Shown here one piece after another: positions 43,643 through 50,234 of a stretch of 64,000 nt of DNA. This DNA comes from CAZHGD01 sp964531735. Its GTDB lineage: Bacteria > Armatimonadota > UBA10988. How positions within the stretch are numbered: position 1 is the first letter of the stretch; the number at the start of each line of letters is the position of its first letter. The notes beneath the pieces were generated by a model. It did no database searches. It was not told where the DNA came from and saw nothing but the letters and a program-made list of their open reading frames with translations. Location: contig CAZHGD010000001.1 in NCBI GenBank assembly GCA_964531735.1, forward strand, positions 62,001 through 126,000, in the 5' to 3' direction. The translations under genes were made by a program, and so were the position numbers.

Positions 43643-44506
43643 TCAACTCGCCTGGGCGCGGCGCTCCAGCTCGGTCTGGAGCACGGTGCGCATGATGTCG
43701 ACCGGCGGCTCGACGCCGGTCCAGCGGCGAAACGACAGCGCGCCCTGGTGGACGAGCATGTCGACTCCGTTGAGGCAGTGCGCGCCCAGTTCGGCCGCAC
43801 GGGCGAGGAACCGAGTGCGCAACGGGTTGTAGATGATATCGACCACCCAGGCGTCGGGTCGCAGGCGCTCGAGGTGCAGCGGCTCCTCATCGACGCGCGG
43901 TGCCATGCCCACCGACGTGGTGTTGACCACCAGGTCGGCCTCGGCGGCGAGGCCCGCGTCCAGTGGCCCCGCCTGAGCCACGCCGGCGCGCTGGCGGCAG
44001 AGCAGCTCGACCAGTGTGTCGGCGCGGGCGGCGGTGCGATTGAGGATGTGTACCGCCGCGACGCCATGGCGGACGAGCGCCAGCGAGACGGCGCGCGCGC
44101 TGCCGCCGGCGCCCAGTAGGACCACGCGGCGTCCGGCCACCTCGCAGCCCGCCGCGGCCAGACCGGCCACGAAGCCGGGCCCGTCGGTGCTGTCGCCGAT
44201 GATGCGGTCGCCGTCGAAGTGGACGGTGTTCACCGTGCCCGTCAGCCTGGCCGCGGGGGTGGCCACGTCGACCAGCGTCAGCAGGCCTTCCTTGTGCGGG
44301 ATGGTGGCGTTGAAGCCCAGCAGGCCCGCTGCCCGGAAGCCGCGCACCGCGTCGGCCAGGTCGTCGGGTGCCACCTCGAAAGGCACGTAGACCAGGTCGA
44401 GGCCGAGGGCCTCGATCACCGCGTTGTGCATCGGTGGCGAGAAGCTGTGGCGGACCGGGTAGCCGATCACGCCGATCACGCGCGTGGTGCCCCAGACTGC
44501 TGGCAT
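43643..44506 (-). CDS. aroE: Shikimate dehydrogenase
   Basis: A 287-residue NADP-dependent enzyme of the shikimate pathway that reduces 3-dehydroshikimate. Substrate-site residues are visible: S21 and S23 in HSFSP, the catalytic lysine K72 in NATIPHK, N93, and D108 in STDGPGF. The NADP fold has GAGGSAR at 132-138 and an NRT motif (NRTAARA) that favours NADP. Length is normal. The ATG starts at once after the yqeG stop (TAGATG), so translation is coupled. The gene is followed by the YkgJ-like gene. Confidence 0.95.
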   Translation of the reverse strand: MPAVWGTTRVIGVIGYPVRHSFSPPMHNAVIEALGLDLVYVPFEVAPDDLADAVRGFRAAGLLGFNATIPHKEGLLTLVDVATPAARLTGTVNTVHFDGDRIIGDSTDGPGFVAGLAAAGCEVAGRRVVLLGAGGSARAVSLALVRHGVAAVHILNRTAARADTLVELLCRQRAGVAQAGPLDAGLAAEADLVVNTTSVGMAPRVDEEPLHLERLRPDAWVVDIIYNPLRTRFLARAAELGAHCLNGVDMLVHQGALSFRRWTGVEPPVDIMRTVLQTELERRAQAS

Positions 44507-45037
44507 CTAGCGGTCTCCCGACGGCTCTTCGAAGACGCGATGGCGGGCCCAATGGCGGAGCATCCGTCGCTCCATCGGCCGCATCAACCGGTAGAGCACG
44601 AAGTCGTTGCCGGTCATCGGCGGCACGAAGATGGTCAGCATGCCGGCGAGGTTGCCGCCGAGGATGTCGGTGAGGATCTGGTCACCGATCATCACAGTCT
44701 GCTCGGGGGTGGTCGCCAGCGCCTTCATGGCGCGGCGGAAGCCGGAGCGGAACGGCTTGCGGGCCAAGGAGAAGGCCGGCATCTGGTACGGCGCCACCAT
44801 CGCGGCCACGCGTCGGATGTGCTGCGAGTTGGACAGCACGCAGAGGCGCCGGCCGCTGGCCTGCATCAGTTCGATCCAGGCGGCCACGGGCGGGTCGAGC
44901 TGATAGTCCTTGCGCGGCACGAGCGTGTTGTCGGCGTCGAGGATGACGCCGGTGATGCCGTACTGGTCCAGCAGCGCGGGGGTGACCTCGCAGACCGAGG
45001 GCAGGACCAGCCGGGGAGCCAGCCAGCGACGCATCAT
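44507..45037 (-). CDS. YqeG-family HAD-IIIA phosphatase
   Basis: A 176-residue HAD-superfamily phosphatase. Motif I is LDADNTLV (D34, D36), motif II is VLSNSQH and motif III is IGDQILTD. The short length and motif set match YqeG/phosphatidylglycerophosphatase-type (GEP4) proteins. In this organism the substrate could be phosphatidylglycerol phosphate, but this is not shown. The first of two adjacent ATGs (45037) lies 2 nt after the mltG stop with AAGGTG upstream. The mltG-yqeG-aroE order is one I remember from several related genomes. Confidence 0.88.
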   Translation of the reverse strand: MMRRWLAPRLVLPSVCEVTPALLDQYGITGVILDADNTLVPRKDYQLDPPVAAWIELMQASGRRLCVLSNSQHIRRVAAMVAPYQMPAFSLARKPFRSGFRRAMKALATTPEQTVMIGDQILTDILGGNLAGMLTIFVPPMTGNDFVLYRLMRPMERRMLRHWARHRVFEEPSGDR

Positions 45038-45039
45038 GG

Positions 45040-46125
45040 TCAGCGCACCTTCTCGGCTTCGGCCTTGGCCCGCCGGTGCTCGGCCGCCGTCCGGCTGAAC
45101 ACGTGTCGGCCATCGCCCGCCAGGACGAAGAACAGGTAGTCGTGCCGCGCCGGTCGCGCCGCCGCCGCCAGCGACGCGCGCCCGGGCGAGGCAATCGGGC
45201 CGGGCGGCAGGCCCTTCTGACGGTACGTATTGTACGGCGAATCGACCTGCAGGTCGCGCAGGAGCAGGCGCTCTTTGTGGACGCCGAGCGCGTACTGCAC
45301 CGTGGAGCACAGCTCCAGCTTGAGTCCCTGGCGCAGGCGGTTCTCGATGACCCCGGCGACGCGGGCGCGCTCTTCGGCCACCTTCACCTCGCGCTCCACC
45401 AGTGAGGCGATGGTGACCACCTCATGGCGCGGGCGGGCCGGCTGACGCTGGCTGGACAGCTCGCGCCAGATGGACGTGAAGCGTTTGACCTGCGCCTCGA
45501 TGAGTTCGCGCGGCCCGGCGTCCAGCGGCAGGTGGTAGGTGGCCGGATAGAGGTAGCCCTCCAGCGTCGCTCCGGCGGGCAGGTCCTTCAGGCCGAAGGA
45601 CGCGGCTTCACTGGTGGCGAGACGGACGTACTCGGCGGCGTCGCCGATGCCGGCGTCGGCGCAGCGTTCGGCCATGCCCTTGAGGTCGAGCCCTTCGGGC
45701 AAGGTGACTCGCCGGGTGCTGACCTTGCCGCTGACCACCTCGTCGAGAATCTGGTCGACGCTGGAGGCCGGCGAGAGCTGGTACCAGCCGGCCTTCAGTT
45801 GGCCGCCGAGGCGGCGCTCGCGCGCCCGGCGCCGGAAGGCCCGCGCGTCGCGCACCAGGTGCGCGGCCTGGAGGCGCTCGCCGAGGCGGCCCACCGTGTC
45901 ACCGCGCTTGACCTCGAACGGCCGTGTCTCGCCCGGCCCCACCGGCAGCAGCAGTTGCTGGTAGCGGTGGCGCGACCAGGCGCTGAGGGCGAAGCCGCCG
46001 GCGATGACGAAGACGACCAGGATGGCCGCACCGAGCGCGAAGCTGAGCCGGCGGCTGGACGGTGTGGTGCTGCTACCCAACAGGGCCTCCGTGGCGGCGG
46101 CCGGGCGGCGGCCGGGCGCCGTCAT
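45040..46125 (-). CDS. mltG: Endolytic murein transglycosylase MltG
   Basis: A 361-residue inner-membrane protein: a short cytoplasmic N-terminus, one TM segment (about 28-49), a LysM-like module (about 65-135, EVKRGDTVGRLGERL) and the YceG catalytic domain with E244 in IASLVEREV, matching the catalytic Glu of the family. It cleaves nascent peptidoglycan strands at the outer face of the membrane. No ribosome site precedes the ATG at 46125; a TACAAT hexamer sits 6 nt upstream, suggesting a leaderless message. It is the first gene of the minus-strand cluster. Confidence 0.93.
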   Translation of the reverse strand: MTAPGRRPAAATEALLGSSTTPSSRRLSFALGAAILVVFVIAGGFALSAWSRHRYQQLLLPVGPGETRPFEVKRGDTVGRLGERLQAAHLVRDARAFRRRARERRLGGQLKAGWYQLSPASSVDQILDEVVSGKVSTRRVTLPEGLDLKGMAERCADAGIGDAAEYVRLATSEAASFGLKDLPAGATLEGYLYPATYHLPLDAGPRELIEAQVKRFTSIWRELSSQRQPARPRHEVVTIASLVEREVKVAEERARVAGVIENRLRQGLKLELCSTVQYALGVHKERLLLRDLQVDSPYNTYRQKGLPPGPIASPGRASLAAAARPARHDYLFFVLAGDGRHVFSRTAAEHRRAKAEAEKVR

Positions 46126-46131
46126 GGCGGC

Positions 46132-46137
46132 ATTGTA
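46132..46137 (-). promoter_or_regulatory. -10 element for a possibly leaderless mltG transcript
   Basis: TACAAT on the minus strand (5 of 6 to consensus) ends 6 nt before the mltG ATG, so transcription would begin at or next to the start codon. No clear -35 is visible. Confidence 0.4.
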
Positions 46138-46175
46138 CCATAGTCGACGCGCGCGCCCGGCGGGCCGCGGCGACC

Positions 46176-46204
46176 TTGACGCAGTGGAGCCGATATGCTA
46201 AGTT
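46176..46204 (+). promoter_or_regulatory. Candidate promoter for the TIM-barrel isomerase gene
   Basis: TTGACG (46176-46181), a 17 nt spacer and an extended -10, TGC-TAAGTT (TAAGTT at 46199-46204). Confidence 0.4.
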
Positions 46205-46259
46205 CCGCACCGTGGCGAGGGACGGTCGCCCGACGATTTGGACGGAAGGTGAGGGATCC

Positions 46260-47255
46260 ATGGCACGACCGGTGACGCTGTTCTTGGGGCAATGGGCCGA
46301 TCTCGACTCCGAGACCATGTTCGCCAAGGCGAAGAGCTTTGGCTACGACGGAGTGGAGTTGGCCTGTTGGGGTGACTTCTTCGACGTCCAGAAGGCGGCC
46401 AGCGACCAGGCGTACTGCGACGCCAAGTGGGCGCAGTTGAAGAAGCACGGCCTGACCGCCTACGCCATCTCGAACCACCTGGTTGGCCAGGCGGTCTGCG
46501 ACCTGATTGACGAGCGGCACAAGTCGATCGTGCCGCCGTACGTCTGGGGCGACGGCGATCCCGAGGGCGTCCGGCAGCGGGCGGCCGAAGAGATGAAGGC
46601 CACCGCCCGCGCTGCGGCGAAGTTCGGCGTCAAGGTGGTCAACGGCTTCACCGGCAGCAGTATCTGGTCGAAGCTGTACTTCTTCCCGCCGACCAGCCAG
46701 GCCGACGTCGATGCCGGCTACCGCGACTTCGGCGATCGCTTCAAGCCGATCCTCGACGTGTTCGAAGAAGTCGGCGTGAAGTTCGCGCTCGAGGTGCATC
46801 CCACCGAGATCGCCTATGACATCTGGAGTAGCGAACGGGCGCTGGATGCCGTCGACAACCACCCGGCCTTCGGCTTCAACTTCGACCCGTCGCACTTGCA
46901 CTGGCAGTTGGTCGACCCGGTCAAGTTCCTGGACAAGTTCGGTGAGCGCATCTTCCACGTGCACGTGAAGGACGCCATCGTCACGCTCGACGGCAACAGC
47001 GGCATTCTGGCCAGCCACCTGGCGTTCGGCGACCACCGGCGCGGCTGGGACTTCCGCTCGCCCGGCCGGGGTGGCGTCAACTTCGAAGAGATCATCCGGG
47101 CGCTCAACCGCGTTGGCTACGCCGGCCCGCTCAGCGTCGAGTGGGAGGACAGCGGCATGGACCGTGAAGAGGGCGCGCGCGAGGCGGCGGAGTTCGTGCG
47201 CAAGCTCGACTTCGCGCCGAGCCAGATCGTTTTCGACGCGCAGTTCGACAAGTAG
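46260..47255 (+). CDS. Sugar phosphate isomerase/epimerase-family TIM barrel protein
   Basis: A 331-residue protein of the xylose-isomerase-like TIM barrel superfamily (AP endonuclease 2 family). Motifs include YDGVELACWGDFFD, KVVNGFTGSSIW, KFALEVHPTEIAYDI, FGFNFDPSHLHWQLVDP, FHVHVKDA and GPLSVEWEDSGMD, in which Glu, Asp and His metal ligands occupy the expected strand ends. It probably isomerises or epimerises a keto-sugar or cyclitol. GAGGG precedes the ATG at 46260. It stands alone between divergent mltG and a hairpin. Confidence 0.88.
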   Translation: MARPVTLFLGQWADLDSETMFAKAKSFGYDGVELACWGDFFDVQKAASDQAYCDAKWAQLKKHGLTAYAISNHLVGQAVCDLIDERHKSIVPPYVWGDGDPEGVRQRAAEEMKATARAAAKFGVKVVNGFTGSSIWSKLYFFPPTSQADVDAGYRDFGDRFKPILDVFEEVGVKFALEVHPTEIAYDIWSSERALDAVDNHPAFGFNFDPSHLHWQLVDPVKFLDKFGERIFHVHVKDAIVTLDGNSGILASHLAFGDHRRGWDFRSPGRGGVNFEEIIRALNRVGYAGPLSVEWEDSGMDREEGAREAAEFVRKLDFAPSQIVFDAQFDK

Positions 47256-47271
47256 ACGGCACATTGCTCAG

Positions 47272-47318
47272 CAGCCACCCACCGCACGGCCCTGGCCGCG
47301 CGTGGGTGGCTGTGTCTT
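47272..47318 (+). terminator. Hairpin after the TIM-barrel gene
   Basis: An 11-bp stem CAGCCACCCAC/GTGGGTGGCTG with a 19-nt loop that can pair further; the 3' side continues TGTCTTT, the only one of these hairpins with several T residues. Confidence 0.6.
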
Positions 47319-47354
47319 TGGGTGGGCACTGCCGCGAGGCGTGTCAACCGTCGC

Positions 47355-47384
47355 TTGACCGGGCGGCCGGCGGCTGGTTACGCT
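47355..47384 (+). promoter_or_regulatory. Candidate promoter for the CBM9-like gene
   Basis: TTGACC (47355-47360), an 18 nt spacer and TACGCT (47379-47384). The ribosome site GGGAG follows within a short leader. Confidence 0.35.
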
Positions 47385-47403
47385 CTGATCTGGGAGCGTG
47401 GCC

Positions 47404-48321
47404 ATGCGAGGGTGGCTGGTGGCCGTGGTGGCGGTGGTGGGAGCGGCGGCGTGGGCGGGTGAGTGGCCGCGCGAGCTGCGGGCCTACCAGGGACGCACGC
47501 CGACGCTCGACGGCGAGATCCGTCCGGGCGAGTACGCCGATGCCACGCCCATCCGCGGCGTGGGCGACTGGACGCCGCAGTTCTCGCGCACGACCGATGA
47601 GGCCGACCTGTCGCTGCAGGGCTGGGTCAAGCATGACGGCCGCGATCTCTACTTCGCCTTCCGCGTCACCGATGACTGCCTCTACGGTATCGACACCGAT
47701 CTGTGGCCGGCGCGCGACAATCCGCGCTCGCACGAGCTGACCCCGGCTGGCTATCCGTGGTTCGGCGATGAGATGGAGTTGCTGGTCAACGCTGCCGGGC
47801 GGTGGAGCCGCAGCGGTTACGAGGGCGTGGCCGGCAACGGCTCGAGTTGGCAGATGGTCTGCAATCTGGCCAAGTCGCGCCTGGGTGGCGTCGGGGTGGG
47901 TGGCCTGCTGGAAGGCGAACCCCGGTCGCGGCCGGTGGCCTGGGGCACCTACCAGAAGTGGATCCTGGACGGCGACATGCAGGCGGTGGTCGGACTGGAA
48001 CGGACCGCGCGCGACTGGCTCTGCGAGCCGCCGCTATGCTGGCCCCTCTCGGTGCTCCGCCGCGGTGGTACCTACGTGATCGAGTGGCGGATCCGGGCCA
48101 AGCCGTGCCTGGAGGTCCAGCCTGGCCGGTTCTGGAGCCCGGCGGCCGGCGAGGTGACCATGGGGCTGAACATCGCCGTGGGTGACCTCGACGAGCCGCG
48201 CGACGGGCGGGACAACCAGTACGGGTTCCATCACGAGGACTGGTGGGCGGGTGAGAAGGACAAGCGCTGCGCGCTGCGTCAGTTCGGCCGTCTGGTCCTG
48301 GTGCCCGGCCCGCGCCCGTGA
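47404..48321 (+). CDS. Secreted CBM9-like carbohydrate-binding protein
   Basis: A 305-residue exported protein (signal MRGWLVAVVAVVGAAAWA). The mature protein follows the family-9-like pattern: TPTLDGEIRPGEYADATPI, then KHDGRDLYFAFRVTDDCLYG, PWFGDEMELLVNAAGR and YVIEWRIRAKP. These are typical of CBM9-type domains found in xylanases and as free proteins. No catalytic domain is present. GGGAG lies 7 nt before the ATG at 47404; a GTG 6 nt earlier is less likely. It ends 71 nt before aspS. Confidence 0.78.
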   Translation: MRGWLVAVVAVVGAAAWAGEWPRELRAYQGRTPTLDGEIRPGEYADATPIRGVGDWTPQFSRTTDEADLSLQGWVKHDGRDLYFAFRVTDDCLYGIDTDLWPARDNPRSHELTPAGYPWFGDEMELLVNAAGRWSRSGYEGVAGNGSSWQMVCNLAKSRLGGVGVGGLLEGEPRSRPVAWGTYQKWILDGDMQAVVGLERTARDWLCEPPLCWPLSVLRRGGTYVIEWRIRAKPCLEVQPGRFWSPAAGEVTMGLNIAVGDLDEPRDGRDNQYGFHHEDWWAGEKDKRCALRQFGRLVLVPGPRP

Positions 48322-48392
48322 GGCCAGCGCAACTCGGGGTGCCCGGTTGGCCGAGTCTGTGGTTTAATGGGCGGCTCAAGGGCGAACTCAAG

Positions 48393-50186
48393 ATGCGACG
48401 AACTCATCATTGTGGCGTGCTGCGGGCCGATCATGCCGGGCAGACCGTGTGTGTCATGGGCTGGGTACACAGCCGGCGCGACCATGGCGGCGTGATCTTC
48501 CTGGACCTGCGTGACCGGACCGGCCTGGTGCAGATCGTGGCCGATCCGCAGCGGGGCGGCGAGGCGGCCCACGCGGTGGCCGACGGCGTGCGGGCGGAGT
48601 ACGTCGTGGCGGTGACCGGGCAGGTCTGTCCGCGCGACGCCGACCTGGTCAACCCGCGCATCGAGACCGGCGCCATCGAGATCGTCGCTGGTGAGATCTC
48701 CGTCCTGAACACGGCGCTGCATCCGCCGTTCGAGATCGACGACGAGCAGATCAGCCTCGAGCAGCGCATGCGCTACCGGTTCATCGACCTGCGCCGGCCG
48801 GTGATGCAGCGCAACCTGGAGATCCGCCACCACGCCGCGCAGGCCGCCCGCCGCTATCTCAGCGACCAGGGCTTCCTGGAGATCGAGACGCCGCTGCTCC
48901 TCAAGGCCACGCCGGAGGGGGCGCGCGACTTCCTGGTGCCGTGCCGGCTGGTGCCCGGCAGCTTTTATGTGCTGCCGCAGTCGCCGCAGTTGATGAAGCA
49001 GACGCTGATGGCCGCCGGCTGCGACCGCTACTTCCAGTTGGCCCGCTGTCTGCGCGATGAGGACCTGCGCGCCGACCGGCAGCCGGAACACACGCAAATC
49101 GACATCGAGATGAGCTTCGTCGAGCAGGACGAGGTGTTCGCGGCGGTCGAGGGCCTGATGCAGGCGGTGTTCGCCTCCAGCGGCATCGAGATCTCCGCGC
49201 CCTTCCGCCGGTTGAGCTACCGCGAGGCGATGGACCGCTACGGCAGCGACAAGCCCGACACCCGGTTCGGCGTCGAACTGGTCGACGTGGGCGATATCCT
49301 CGCCGGCGTCGAGTTCCGCGTCTTCAGCGACGCGCTGAAGTCGGGCGGGCAGGTCAAGGGCATCTGCGTGCCGGCCCAGGGCGGCCTGTCGCGCAAGGAC
49401 CTGGACGACCTGACCAGCTTCGCCCGCGAGTTCGGCGCCAAGGGTCTGGCCTGGATCGCGGTCGAGGAAGATGGTCTGCGCAGCAGCATCCTGAAGTTCA
49501 TCCCGGAGGACGTGCAGCAGGCGCTGAACGAGCGCATGGGCGGCCAGCCCGGTGACGTGCTGCTGTTCGTGGCCGACCAGCCGGCGGTGGTGGCCGACGT
49601 GCTCGGGCGGTTGCGCTGCAAGCTGGGCTACCAGTTCGGCCTGGCCGAGCACGGGCGCTACGACTTCCTCTGGGTGGTCGACTTCCCGCTGTTCGAGAAG
49701 AACGCCGAGACCGGTGGCCTGCAGCCGATGCACCACCCGTTCAGCATGCCGCGCCCGGAGGACCTGCCGCTCCTGGACACCGACCCGCTGGCGGTGACGG
49801 CGCAGTTGTACGACCTGGTGGTCAACGGCGCCGAGCTCTGCTCCGGCAGCATCCGCTGCCACCGCACCGACGTGCAGCTCAAGATCCTCGAGGTCATCGG
49901 CATCGACCGCGACGAGGCCTACGAGCGGTTCGGCTTCCTGCTCGACGTGTTCAGCTATGGTGCGCCGCCGCACGGTGGCGTGGGTCTGGGCTTCGACCGC
50001 ATCGTCTCGCTGCTGGTCGGTCAAGAGACCCACGAGCTGGACATCCGCGAGGTGATCGCCTTCCCGAAGACTTCCACCGGCCGCGACCTGATGCTCGGCG
50101 CCCCGACGCGCATCGACGAGGCGCAGCTCACCGAGGTCGGCATCTTGAAGGTGGTCGAGCCGGAAGGCGAATCAGAAGCCGAGTAG
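48393..50186 (+). CDS. aspS: Aspartyl-tRNA synthetase, probably non-discriminating
   Basis: A 597-residue bacterial-type class II synthetase with an anticodon-binding OB fold (about 1-105), catalytic core with the GAD insertion domain (about 285-420) and class II motifs: FRVLSYREAM-like region, RCLRDEDLRADRQPEHTQID (motif 2) and GVGLGFDRIVSLL (motif 3). Residue 31 is His (RRDHGG), the residue found in non-discriminating AspRS such as that of Pseudomonas; discriminating enzymes usually have Leu. It would then charge both tRNA-Asp and tRNA-Asn. The ATG at 48393 fits the family start; TTTAAT at 48363-48368 may be its -10. Confidence 0.95.
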   Translation: MRRTHHCGVLRADHAGQTVCVMGWVHSRRDHGGVIFLDLRDRTGLVQIVADPQRGGEAAHAVADGVRAEYVVAVTGQVCPRDADLVNPRIETGAIEIVAGEISVLNTALHPPFEIDDEQISLEQRMRYRFIDLRRPVMQRNLEIRHHAAQAARRYLSDQGFLEIETPLLLKATPEGARDFLVPCRLVPGSFYVLPQSPQLMKQTLMAAGCDRYFQLARCLRDEDLRADRQPEHTQIDIEMSFVEQDEVFAAVEGLMQAVFASSGIEISAPFRRLSYREAMDRYGSDKPDTRFGVELVDVGDILAGVEFRVFSDALKSGGQVKGICVPAQGGLSRKDLDDLTSFAREFGAKGLAWIAVEEDGLRSSILKFIPEDVQQALNERMGGQPGDVLLFVADQPAVVADVLGRLRCKLGYQFGLAEHGRYDFLWVVDFPLFEKNAETGGLQPMHHPFSMPRPEDLPLLDTDPLAVTAQLYDLVVNGAELCSGSIRCHRTDVQLKILEVIGIDRDEAYERFGFLLDVFSYGAPPHGGVGLGFDRIVSLLVGQETHELDIREVIAFPKTSTGRDLMLGAPTRIDEAQLTEVGILKVVEPEGESEAE

Positions 50187-50234
50187 CGGCGCGCTGGTCG
50201 AGGGCCACCGGCGTGTCCGCTGGAGGACATGCCG

